A DNA stretch of 64,000 nucleotides from Straminergon stramineum (Eukaryota > Streptophyta > Bryopsida > Hypnales > Calliergonaceae). The stretch is taken from assembly GCA_963920665.1 (NCBI GenBank), contig OY987263.1:43497218-43561217 (forward strand). Direction: 5' to 3'. Made by a program: the position numbers and the translations under genes. Shown piece by piece: positions 50,477 through 62,087 of this stretch (positions within the stretch are counted from its first letter, which is position 1; each line of letters starts with the position of its first letter). The notes under the pieces were generated by a model. It had not been told where the DNA came from. It saw only the letters and a program-made list of their open reading frames with translations, and did no database searches.

Positions 50477-52130
50477 AGAGACTCTAGTTATGTTGCCATC
50501 ATAGCCAACTGGGATTTTCTTGCTTCCTACAACCACATTTGTCATATGTTGGGTTAATTTCAATGAAGGAGGCTTCTTAAATTGCATTTATTCCTTTAGT
50601 GGACATCCATCTCAAGAATGTGCCATTCTTTTAAACGAGAACTTTTCAAAACTAATCTACCTTTTATCCTCTAGCATTTCACAAAGAATGATGCTAGAAG
50701 AGGTCTTGCACGAAGTATTCACTTTTTGTTGATGGCTTCTACCTATGCTTCTAATTGAACAAAATTGATCAATAGAATTTTGACTAATGGTTGGTTTTGC
50801 ACCTCTTTGGTTTGCAATAACTCAAGAATTTAAAAATAAAAGCACATACCACTTTGGTAATTAATTGCATATTATTTATCAAAAGAATTGAGGTGGCTTC
50901 CATTCTATGATTGCATTGTGACAACCCAATTCAATATATTAAAAGCTTGTATTGATGTTTGTCTCCAAACAATGCAAGTTCTAAGTCATAGTGGCATACC
51001 TACTTTCAAAGAAACTTATCTAAATGAATGTTATAAATATGAATGGAGTATCATAGTGATGGAAAAAAAAGCCTAGAGCCGGTTGGATAGAAAAGGAAAA
51101 ATTCTCTACAATTAACATCTCTTCTCTCCTTCTCAAACAATAGCTCTAGAACACGAAACATTCAACACTCCATGCTTCTTCCCTTTGATTATCTTAAGGA
51201 TTATTTCACAACAATGCAAGTTTTTGACGCCACAAGAAGGACAATCTAGACAATCACATCATATTCAATATCTTGCTCAAAGCTTAAGGATACTCAACAC
51301 TACATGCTCAACTTACATACGATATTGTCTTCTTGAAGTAAATTGTTCATTCTACTCAAAGCTCGACTAAACCAACTTTGATTCAAGAATGACAATGATG
51401 AGAATGATGGTGATGATGATAATAATAATAGCAACAAAGAAATGAGCATCAGATGGCTCCAAGTATCAAAGGCACATTTGAGTGGAAGAAAACTATTTGG
51501 ATAATAATTATTAGGTATGGTGTAGAGAGTGTCATTGCATTGACTAATATATTTGTAGGGTACAAGAACTAAAAGCAAGCAACAAGGGAATCTGAGGTAG
51601 GCCACCACTTAGGCCATGCCATGGTTTGTTGCACTATTACATGATAGTGGAAACAATAACAAGGTAGGTATAGAGTACTCCCAAGCGGATGACCCAACGG
51701 ACAAGGACTACCAAACACTTTTTAAGTTTGCCTAATTTCCAGCTCCATCCACCTCCTCCTAAACATCCAAAACTCGCCTTACCACAATCAAAGTGAGACA
51801 AAACAACAACAAAGACATGCCTTCCATCCAACCTCAACACAACGGAAATATCCTCCCACATATGCCTTGGTTGTAGCATTAGTAGGACATTAAAGTAGCC
51901 ATACAAAGAGGCCTTGCAAGGTGAATTATGTGTTCTGTAGAGTACTTGTTAAGAAAATGCCCCCTATTTTGTACCATGTTAATTTTATGTTCTTCATCTC
52001 TCCTAGCTATTTAGAGGCCTCTGATTCCAAATACAAATTCATAAATTTCCAAATTCTATCATAGATGACAAATTTAAAAAAATAACTCTTGTGTTTTCTT
52101 TGGGATAAATTCACCTTGTGGGGCCCACTT
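50477..52130. other. Intergenic, no gene recognised
   Basis: Frames on the minus strand (for example 51637-51906, 89 codons) show no family match. Mild protein-like stretches suggest old repeat DNA but cannot be assigned. Confidence 0.4.
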
Positions 52131-52590
52131 TAGATGACCCCGACTTTAACATCTTGTGTAGCTTTCCCTTCCCTTCCCATACCTTAGTTTCCCTTCCTTC
52201 CCTTCATCCTCTACTCTGTCTTTGAGAAGTCATTGTCTCTTTATACCTTTACTCCAACCTCTTCTACTAAACTATTCTAAACTATTCTTTCTGCTTTTCT
52301 CTCTCGCAATCTGCCATCAATGTCTTTCTATCTTATTATTTCTCAGTCGAGCTCCTTTCTCCTTTCTCCTTTCTTCTTTCTCCTTTCCCTCTCTCTCTCT
52401 TTCTCCGTCCCTCCATCATCCACTTCACTGTGATCAATACCTATCATTACATTTGATTCAGTAAGTTCTATTCCTCTCTTTTCTCTCCCTCTGAGATGTC
52501 GTGCATCATTAATTATCATAGCTCTTCTTTGGTTTCTTATTACTTTTTCTCACTTTCTCTCACTTTTTTTTCTCTCTCTCTCCATCTGAG
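52131..52590. repeat. Long pyrimidine-rich tract
   Basis: Mostly C and T on the plus strand, with TTTCTCC and CTCTCT units. A GTAAGT donor-like site at about 52459 could mark the leader of an unrecognised gene, but no exon follows convincingly. GTGGGT and GGTGGT units occur at 52861-52892. Confidence 0.6.
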
Positions 52591-53184
52591 ATGAATACAT
52601 ATCAATAATTTAAATGTGTCTGAACCAGTTGATTTCATTACTTCCTTCGCCATTGATAAATCGAACTTATTGTTGGTGATGAAGTGATTTGGATCATTTC
52701 CCTCACTGATCCCAACATTTTCTCTACAAATATGGTAAGCTTACCGTGACTCCGTGAGGCGTGCCGTCGCTTGATTTCGGCTCTGGATTCGTGCGACCTC
52801 GGAGTGTAACCAACTGCCGATCATTCTGCGTCAGCTTTGACAAGGCCAAGCAACAACGCCGGTGGTGGTGGTGGTGTGGGTGTGGGTGTGGGTGTTTTTG
52901 TTGGGGAGGGTGCAGATAATCACAATAGAAAATCCATGATTTGATCACTCAGTTGGGGTCATTTGTAACTTATGATTGGGTGCAATACACGGATTGGAGC
53001 ACTAGTATCTTGAGGTGGGTAAAGGTAGTCTGCTCTAAAAGCAAGCCCTATCTAGGAAGGAGTGACATGTTTCTTGAATTATTTGTTACTATTTACGATG
53101 AGTTACGTAGGTTTAGATGGTCACTTTAAGAGCAAACTACCTTATCTTCTAAACAACCACTTTTTTATATTGTACTTAGTTATT
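52591..53184. other. Intergenic, nothing recognised
   Basis: Includes a GC-richer 180-bp stretch (52740-52920) with GTGGGT repeats whose minus-strand frame is poly-His/Pro and not accepted as a gene. Confidence 0.4.
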
Positions 53185-53400
53185 AGTATTGGATTGGTCA
53201 AATTTTTTTTATTGATTTTTGTGTTGGCAAGGGAAAGGAGGTTATAATGTACCAAAGAACTTGACATTTGGATACAATATACAAAAGTTAGGAAGGGTCA
53301 AAGTTTTTTTGGGGGATAGATGTTCTAAAAGCGGTTCTTCCACACATGCACATATTGATTTAGAGAGATGGGTGATAGTCATGATAGTGGTTTTAGGCAT
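53185..53400 (+). repeat. Dispersed repeat R3, copy 2
   Basis: Same orientation as 42830-43180 and about 10.3 kb away. It carries only one of the tandem units (TTCTTCCACACATGCACATA at about 53336). Confidence 0.7.
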
Positions 53401-55590
53401 GGTGTACCTACCTTAGTTAGAGTGAAAGTGAGGCTAAAAAATTATATGTTTTTATAAAAATTGATACAATATAGTAATATTTTAGTCTATAGTAATAGTA
53501 ATTGAATTATTTATAAATACTGTGACTAAGGCAAATTAGTGTCACACACACTAGTAGGACAAAGAGTATATCTAGTTGAGAGGAGGCTCTTTGGGTAGTA
53601 AGCCTACATTGAGATAATTGCATCTAAATGTGACTACTCTATAAAATTGACCCTTGTAGAGACTAGCCTAAAATGTTTAGACGATTTTTATAAAAACGTA
53701 GGATTGATTTTAAATAATCTTATTTTTAGTATTTTGAAAATTCATAGTTGAGTCATTCACTGTCCCAAAATTGTATGCTAAGAGAATTTAGAATCCCCTT
53801 TTTACTTCTAATAACATCTAATAAGGACTAAAGACGATTAAGGAATCATGTTCAATTGATCATTTAGTGAGTATTAAGTTTTGTTACCATTCCAAAGTAA
53901 AATGGATTTGATTGGGAATATTAACATGTCTCTATTTTTGGCCTACGGTAATTGAATTTCCATCCCAATTTTATGAATAATTATAAAATGAAAAAAATGA
54001 GATTTATGCAAAAAGAGAAGTAAGAAATTTCAAAGAGTTTTATTGTTGTAAGTTATGTGAATTTATTTAGGAGAAATGTGAGATTTTGTGTATATTAAAA
54101 TTATAGGCAATCGAGAGTGGTTTGGATACTATTGGAAAACCTTCATGGGTAAATTATTAGCTTGAGAATGGAAAAAATAAAATTTATAATCATGATGGCT
54201 TTGGCTTTCCAAAATATGTTTGTTGCTTCTAAACACATGTTATTAATTTTATTTCCCATTTGACATTTTCCTTTTACATGAAATTTTCATTTCTTTAGCA
54301 TAAACACTTGAGTCAACTTCATGGATGTCTTTCAAAGACATTCACAATTTTTATTTTGAATACCAATACCAAATTACTCTTTCAAAGGGCATTTATCTAA
54401 ATTTTTGAAGTACACACTTATACTAAAGTTTATATTGAATGGAGGCCAATTTGAAGCAACTTTTATATGGAAAATTAAAATTTCATTCTATTGATTTCAT
54501 ACTTTTTTGAAACAAATATAAAATAATTGATCATAAAAAATGAAAGAGTAAGAAATGAAAGAATTAAGGTGTATGACATGTAAGGATCATAAGACAAAAA
54601 ACATTCTATGGATGGTAATCTCCTAGCTGTGAATGATGAAACCAATGAGTGTAATTTGTCTATTAATTTTGGTGAAGTCTTTATGGTACCATAGCAAATC
54701 CAAAACAATTAGCATGTTTTATTGGCCTAGCTCAAACTTGTGTCAAAATGAAGTATATGAACTAAGTTGTACTAGAAGTAGGGAGGTTTTTTTTTTCTCC
54801 AATAGAATCCAACCACAAAAAATAACCATCATGGGTACTTGATGTTATATATCAATCTTTAGGAGATTCCCAGTAGATTGATAATCACCATTACATCATT
54901 CTGTACTATTTTCTAAAATTTGTTGTATGTATAGATCTCAAAGCACAATGTAGGCCTACCAAATGGTATTCATTAGTGTAGAATCATACAAGGGAAGTCT
55001 GAAAATTTAAATATTATTTCTTCATATCTCATAGCATTACTCAACAATAAGCTAGAAATGTCTTCGGGAGTTATTAAAGCTCCTAACTAATTTCGTTGGT
55101 TTGATATGTAGCAAATCACACCACACTGACTTCCTACTTCTTTTTAACTTAGTTTAAAGTTTTAGAACCTACAAAGCAAATCCCCTTAATCTTGACAAAA
55201 AATGCTTAATGACTACATACTCTACAATAAATAGTGAAATTCCATTGTCTTACCTCAAGAAAGTTCTTTTACAAGCCCATCATAGTCAACAAATATTTCT
55301 ATTGATATTTCCATTTTTACATATGAAGGTTCACGAGTCCCAATTACAACAATACCCATAATTCAAAAGTAATGCATTCTTAGATAGTAACAATAAATAT
55401 TTATATAGTGTCAAATGTTGAGACCTTAGTGAGATTGAAGCAACCTAATTTCACTATTTAGTGTACGTCTTTTCCTTTCACTCTTGGAAGCAATCAATCC
55501 ACATTACTTTATACAAATAATCCATTGATTTTAGTTAGTATAACTCAAATACTACATTATTTGAGTGATGTTTTTCAAAGATGAATAATT
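53401..55590. other. AT-rich intergenic DNA, nothing recognised
   Basis: Only short Lys/Asn/Phe-rich frames. No element ends were paired. Confidence 0.5.
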
Positions 55591-56770
55591 GAATTCTTGA
55601 AGTGTGTTTCCCACCAGTGTTGGTTGTTATTATTAAGATGGGATCTTCCAAAACGTCAAAATCTTGGGGTAGACTAATGGTTCATTTAACATACCCGTTT
55701 GATATCCACCGCGTCTTGTGCAATGTACCGGATGTTGATGAGAGAACCAGGCAATACCCGGGTGCTTTGCTGATCCCCATGCCAAGGCCCACCAACCAAT
55801 TCAAGTTGATCTAAGTTATGATACTTGAGCCCCTTTCCATTCCAAAGGGAAAGAAAGAATCCCCCCCCCTTCCCTCTGGCGTCCCATCCAAGATTCTACA
55901 ATTTACAGACAAATGGTTTTCTGTCTTTTATGGAAATATGACTGGGTGGGTTACTACAGCAGTAGCCCCGCCACACACGAGGCAGGCCCTACCCTTTTTA
56001 AAAATTTAAATTTTAAGCCAACAGCCCTGCCCACCCTCCTTGGACCGCTTAAGCAAAAGCCGGACGGGGAGCTCTTTTGGACGGCATGGGTAACATGACT
56101 TGGTAGGTGACCTCATATTACATGTTCGCCAAGGTACGAATGAGGCAAGGCTCGCTAAACTTTTTTTTTTTCAATTTTTATTTCCATGATGAACTCACAT
56201 TTTTTTATTTTGAGCTGTCTGTCTGTCTGTCCGTCCGCCGCAAGTGATTTTTGGCCCTGGTGGGTCATCTTTTTTTCTTTTCCGCAAAGTGAAAAACTCG
56301 GTCACGTATCGGATTTTGGAAGTGATTGAAAACCCCGCGTCAAGCAAGGGTTAGCTCATGGGGAGGCATGGAACGAGTGAAGTATATTAAAGCCAAGCCC
56401 CTGCAGCTTTGAAATGATGCATACAATGTCAATGTTATTGGACTGGCTTGCGGCCCTTTTTTTCTTTTGGGTTGATATGAGAAAGCCGAGGCCATTGGAT
56501 ATCCATACGAGGCCAGGAAAGCTCTCACAAAGACACACCAGTAGAAAATTAAAAAAAATAAAAATAAAAATCCGTAGATCGCGGTAAAAAGCTGCGGTGC
56601 AAAGATTTTGTGGCCCAATTTTCAAATGAATCACAGAAGTAAATGGTACAGGAGGAGCTCGTGCCTGGATTTTGTGTACAATTTCTTCTTTTTTTTGTTT
56701 TTTTGTTTGGCTTGGCAAAATGGAGTTTGCGAGTTTCTTTTATTTTCATTTCTAGCTTTTTCTTAAACTT
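55591..56770. other. GC-richer islet, no gene recognised
   Basis: Base composition rises compared with both sides, and several 60-120-codon frames overlap on both strands. None has a family-like motif or consistent splice signals. GTCT tandem units lie near 56216-56235. Confidence 0.35.
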
Positions 56771-58176
56771 TATTTAATATGACAAGAAGAAGGGGGGGAT
56801 GGGGGGATTGTATATTCTGTATTGGCTCACTTTGTTGTTCATTTTCATGTCAGAGTCACACTTTAGGTCACACCAACCTTGAAAAACAAAATCTTTTGTT
56901 TTGTACCAAGCCTATTGCCTCACACATGTGCACCACAATATTCACTCAAAATCTTGGTCATACTAAATGAAATGAGTATTTGGAGTCTCAATGTTGTTGT
57001 GTCAATCATTACCAAGGACCGATATGGACAAGAAGTCCATCTGGGAGTCAACTCAAATATTGTTACTTGGTATTCCAAGACCTCTTTTCTACTAGTATTG
57101 ATGCATTGGTTTGGAATGCACAAGCTTTCTAGTTTGAATTTTTGGAATTCATCATGGATGAGAAAGGATTTTATTTGTTTTTACCTTTCAGTTTCAATAG
57201 AATTAATTTGTGCCAAATTCCATTCCTACCTACAATAGTGACCAACATTCTATTTGTCATTTGAAGGGTGGATAATTCTATATCTAATATATATTTGAAA
57301 TATACTTTGTTCATACTCATATATTAATAAGACATATTTTAGGAAGAAATAAGAAATTCATATCTTTTAGAAGATTCACTACAAGTGAAAGTTTATAGGT
57401 TTAAGAACCCACTTCCAAAGTCCTAAGTCTATAGGGAAAGAGTATTTATAGGAATTGCATTTTTTTTGAATGGGAGATTCCATAAAAAACTACCTCCAAT
57501 ATTATAATAATATTATTTCAAAATATTAGGTTTAGCCTTTCATTGGTTTAGAAGTATAGTGTTATATTGGTGCTTTTTGAAATATTGAATCTCTAGTTGA
57601 AATTTAGCATTACAATAAGATCCGTTGGTAATATTTACTCATGTTTCTTCGAGAGAAGGTCACTCTTGAACAATATTTTCTTTTGGTTTATCATGAAGTT
57701 TTTAGCAATCATTAAAATGGAGCATCTAGGATTCTAGATTCAATAACAAAGACCAAAGAAATTTACAACTTTTAAGGAAAACTTTATCTTATCTATTTCC
57801 TAAAAAATTGTGGATATGCATTTCTTAAAAACATTGAAGTGTATAAAGCATCGTCCTTATTTGTATTGATTAATATAGTAGACTTGTTATGATAAAATAA
57901 TTAGTAGACTATAATAGAAGTCTTAAGGAAGTTTACAAAATATAAAAGTTTTCATAGGTGTATGATTTTTGAGTCTACAATTGCTACATTAGCCCCATCA
58001 ATCAATCAAGGTAGTGTATACTATCTAAATAAATTTTGTCATTTTTTTGATAAATGCTTGAGAATGTATCAAGGTGTTTAAATATTATATTTTTATTGTG
58101 TTTTTCTGAAAATGGTTGAAGATGTGTGATGGGTCCTTGTATAGATGCCAAAATAATTCCAAAAACAAATATTTCG
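56771..58176. other. AT-rich intergenic DNA, nothing recognised
   Basis: CACTACAAGTGAAAG near 57378 resembles a CACTA-element end but has no visible partner. Confidence 0.45.
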
Positions 58177-59110
58177 TTAATCCCTAAAGTTCCATGACTA
58201 TGTTTTCATGAAAATGCTCCAAAATTGCCATTTTTAGTACAAGTTCCAAATTTTTAAATTTCTTTTTGATACATGTACTATAAGATCTTGTAGTATACTA
58301 ACTTGAGAACACATGCAAAAAATTTCAGAAATTTTCACAGCATGGATTGCAAGATATAAGCATTCAAATTCACTAAAATCATTTTTTTGGCCTTGCGAAA
58401 AATAGGGCAATTGCACTTCACAAGCTCACTTTTCTAAGAAAAAATGTCCCAAATGGTGGTGCTTCTTTGGATTATTTTTTCTACACAAATTTTCCATACA
58501 TTTGAAAATTTTCAAATCATGTGCAATTGTACAACATATAGGAAAAAAATAGTAAATAGATAATAGCAGAGAATGATAATTCTAAATACTAAATTGTCAA
58601 GAATTTGTTTACGAAATTGAAAAATGTCAATCCCAATGGTTGAAATGCTATAATCAACAATCTACATCCTATGATTTTATTTTTTTCCAAAAATATTGAA
58701 AATTGAGTCAGATAAAAACTTTAAAGTTTATTTTTAGAGTAGTTAATCCATAAATGATCGCAAACAAAAAATCCTCATAAACTTTGATTCATTGATAAAA
58801 ATGGAATGATTCAAATCTTTCTACACATATATAACTCTAGAAAAAAAATTTCAAATTTTTGTTTTTGATAAAAGTGATTTTTTCTAATTTGCCCAGATTG
58901 TCCAGTTACAAAAATAGTAACATATTACACCATAACTTTTGACTCATATTTCCAAATGTCATGATATTTTGTGCATATGAAAGACATTCCTTGTCCCCAC
59001 CTTGAGTCCCATGAAAATTTCAACCTAAAATACAGAAATCTCCAGTCACAAGTGCCTACCCAAAATTGCTATGTAGCCCCAAAACACAAGATGGTCCTTT
59101 GGGGGGTAAA
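58177..59110. mobile_element. 934-bp TTAA-type repeat with an eroded right end
   Basis: Left end TTAATCCCTAAAGTTCCAT and the reverse complement of the right end, TTTACCCCCCAAAGGACCAT, form imperfect inverted repeats; the right TTAA has changed to TAAA. The right 150 bp match the fragment at 1-286. No coding capacity. Confidence 0.55.
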
Positions 59111-60160
59111 ATGGCGATATTTGTATGCCATTTTTCCATTCATTTTCTAAGAATGGTGTAGATTTTAGATTGCACAATCTGAAATCTAGGAGAAGTATAC
59201 ATTTCAGACCACACATTCTAAACCTAAAAGTGCCAAGTTTGTGGAATACCGCCATTTTAATGAAATATCCGTTCAAAGCATTTATCTGGATGTATCCCGG
59301 ATTGGGTGGGCCATTTTTTTTAATGAATTGGGGATTAAGTATATTCAAGGAGTTTATACTATCAATAAGAATATACGTTTGTTTGTCAAATCAAAACTAC
59401 GCTCCCAACACTAGCCTCCAAGTGTACCAAATTAGGTGTGATTCCCTTCGTCGTCTGATTCCGTTAATTATCATTCAAGGATCCCTTCAGGCAGTTGTCT
59501 TCCATCTACTACAGTAGCTCAAGATGAGTGCAAGTGCAAGTGCAACCTCCTTTCATCCAAATGCAAGTGGGTTCAGTTGTTCCATCACCGCTTCAAGCCC
59601 CGTTTTATCGTGAAGCAAAAGATTATTCCCACTTGAGATGAATTCAAAACGATTTTCTCGTTCAATTCTGATATTCCAAACAGATTGCGCTTCCCTCGCC
59701 AGTCAATTCATGCAAAAAACTCCATGAAACCTCTGCTTTGAAGTGCTCACACAATTGAGATCCTCCCATGCCATGCCATTCCGTCCGATCGATTTCCGCC
59801 AGGCAAGTGAGGCCGGGGTGCGTGGGGTCAGCCTTCCGTTCTAGATACTCATGTTGGACGATTCCACAAGCAATGTGATGTCAACAGCCAGGCCCCGCCC
59901 CACAAATTGTATCTGATCGACATCACCTTCACTCAATCCTCCCGGCCGTCCCTGCTGTTTCATGTGAGCCTGAGCTAGCCCAGCCTGCTTGCTTGCGTGA
60001 TCATGTTCTGTCCAGACTTGCCTGCTGTAGAGCTCATCCACAAGATTCTTCGATTCCATATATCTTTTTCCATTCTCTCATGGTCCACCATGTGGTAGGC
60101 AGGCCACAACCTCCAAAACCATTGGGTGGAATATTCGACGCAGCAATTGGGGGTAGAATG
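59111..60160. other. Intergenic with a GC-richer part from 59.5 kb
   Basis: 59111-59500 is AT-rich with a 130-codon frame I do not recognise. 59520-60160 is GC-richer with overlapping frames and no family match. Confidence 0.35.
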
Positions 60161-60265
60161 GCGACACGTTATGTAAGTACCCCCGTCGAGCAATTCACGC
60201 GGCCTGGGCCCCGGCTTCGTCGCTGCCCGGACAAAGGCTTGCCAAGCTGCCCTTCACGGCGCTCC
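60161..60265 (+). repeat. GC-rich inverted-repeat arm (left)
   Basis: 105 bp matching 61979-62087 in inverted orientation. Shared core: TCGCTGCCCGGACAAAG, GCCAAGCTGCCCTTCACG and GAGCRATTCACGCG. Similarity is about 80 percent by eye. Frames through both copies read CPDK..PSCPSRRSA, so the DNA may be coding-derived. Confidence 0.8.
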
Positions 60266-61978
60266 GCTCGATGCAGTGTTAGCAGTGAAGACGACACAGA
60301 TTATTTTCGACGCTTGATGGACACGGCAGCTCTGGAGCTAGCCAATGATGATTTTTAGAAGTACGTTATTAGCCAAGGACTACGACGCCCCGGAAACCAA
60401 GAGGGTGGAACGACTTTTTAAGCAGGCCTGCTGCATCTTCCATTGATCCAGGCGCTTTACCACTCCAGAAATGACGCAGACTAAATATGAATGTCAGCGC
60501 TTCGGAGCCTCAATCAGTGCAACAACGCACTCCTCCTGCTGGTCGTGGCCATCCTTTTTGCTATGGAAGTTGAGGTTCTGGTAAGTACAACGGTGGAAGA
60601 GGAATTGCAATTACGATAGGAAAGATCGATCCCGAGGTGGATTCCAATATTTAGGTGGCAACTCGATCTCGACGCCAAGAGAACTCGCCTGTCCAGATCA
60701 ACAAGCCGGATTTCTAGCATGGCCAGAATAGTCCCACGTCCAGAACTTCCTCTGATGGCCGACAGAAATCATCTTCCTCCCCGATGAAAATATGAAAGGA
60801 AAGATTTCGTATTGGGATAATGCCTGAATGTTGATTTGATGTGCGCTCTATACAGGTGCTGGACGAGTTCTTGTTACTACTACTTACGGAAGAAACAGAG
60901 TTCAACGTACTCCATCTCGTAATATCTCGGCTCATTAAACTTACTTCCGGTAGTAGAGCTCTTGAATGGCTAAATCTCCGGAAAGTATTCCATGATCGCT
61001 TGGTCTTCTTGACTACCTTCGTCCAGTGACTTGACGACATATATACTTGAGGAGTTGAGGACATACTTGAGGATATAAGGTGTCCAAATTGCACCAAGTA
61101 TGTCTAGACACGCTCAAGCAAGCGTCCAGATCAAATAAATACGGCTTGCGATTCTCAGGCCAGTGTGTGTTTGATATCCCAACTGCCAAAAATGAAATTG
61201 AATAGCTCTCACAACACCTGTTTTGTTCGGGTTTGGATAAGGCTTCGAATGCATTCGATATATTTGATTACAAGATTTGGAAGAGATTCAATGAGAATGA
61301 TTTCATCCCATGCAGAAACAACGATGTTTGGACGATACCGACTAAGTATCATCTTAGAAGCTGCAGTAAAAGATCTCACGGATTTGCTCCCTGATCGAAT
61401 GCCCTCCAATACAGTATACCAACCCCTACTTTATTTCATGGCTACCTTCAAGCAGCATAAATCAGAATATCGCTGGCTAACAAATGCTTTCCAAGCTGTC
61501 TTTTCCAGTATTTCCATGCATTCGCTCACCCTCACGTCCAACGTGATTCTTGATACTGTCAGAGCATAGGCAAAACAGACTGATCGAAACTGGATGTAAA
61601 AATCTCCTCCTCGCGGAGACCAGTATGTTCTGGATCATTGATTCGATCCTAGCTTGACACTACTCTTAACTTGCCAAACGAGATTTAAGGCATTTTCGTT
61701 GCCGACATAATTAACTCGGTGCATGCTACGAATCCATAACCCTCAGTCCAGGGCCCGGATCGATATATAACTTGCTATATAGATCGATAGTATCTCCTTT
61801 ATAACACGCATTGCGTAATCTTCACTGCTAACCCTGCATCGCGTAATATTGCAACAAGCAACAAGCATCGCATTGGAGAATCCAGCTCTGGATGAGGTAG
61901 GCGGGAAGATGGGGGCTGCCAGGGTGAACATTAGAAAGCTGGGAATTCGAAGTTCTGCGAGCTAGCATGGTATGTGCA
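60266..61978. pseudogene. Possible relic coding DNA between the inverted arms
   Basis: Several protein-like stretches occur in different plus-strand frames: SSEDDTDYFRRLMDTAALEL near 60285, DYDAPETKRVERLFKQACCI near 60376 and VLDEFLLLLLTEETEFNVLH near 60855. A 134-codon frame lies at 61165-61569. They look like an old gene or element broken by stops and shifts. I do not recognise a family. Confidence 0.25.
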
Positions 61979-62087
61979 GAGCGTCGTGAAGGGCAGCTTG
62001 GCACTTTGTCCGGGCAGCGACAAAGCCGGGTTGAAGGAGGGCCCAGGTCGCGTGAATCGCTCGATGCGGGTACATTACGTCTCACGG
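61979..62087 (-). repeat. GC-rich inverted-repeat arm (right)
   Basis: Reverse-complement copy of 60161-60265. No target duplication was found outside the arms, so a transposon origin is not established. Confidence 0.8.

Noticed and set aside
52724..52948. His/Pro-rich minus-strand frame
   Set aside because: It comes from GTGGGT/GGTGGT simple repeats.
57378..57480. CACTACAAGTGAAAG as a CACTA-element end (also at about 5250)
   Set aside because: No inverted partner end or target duplication could be found at either site.
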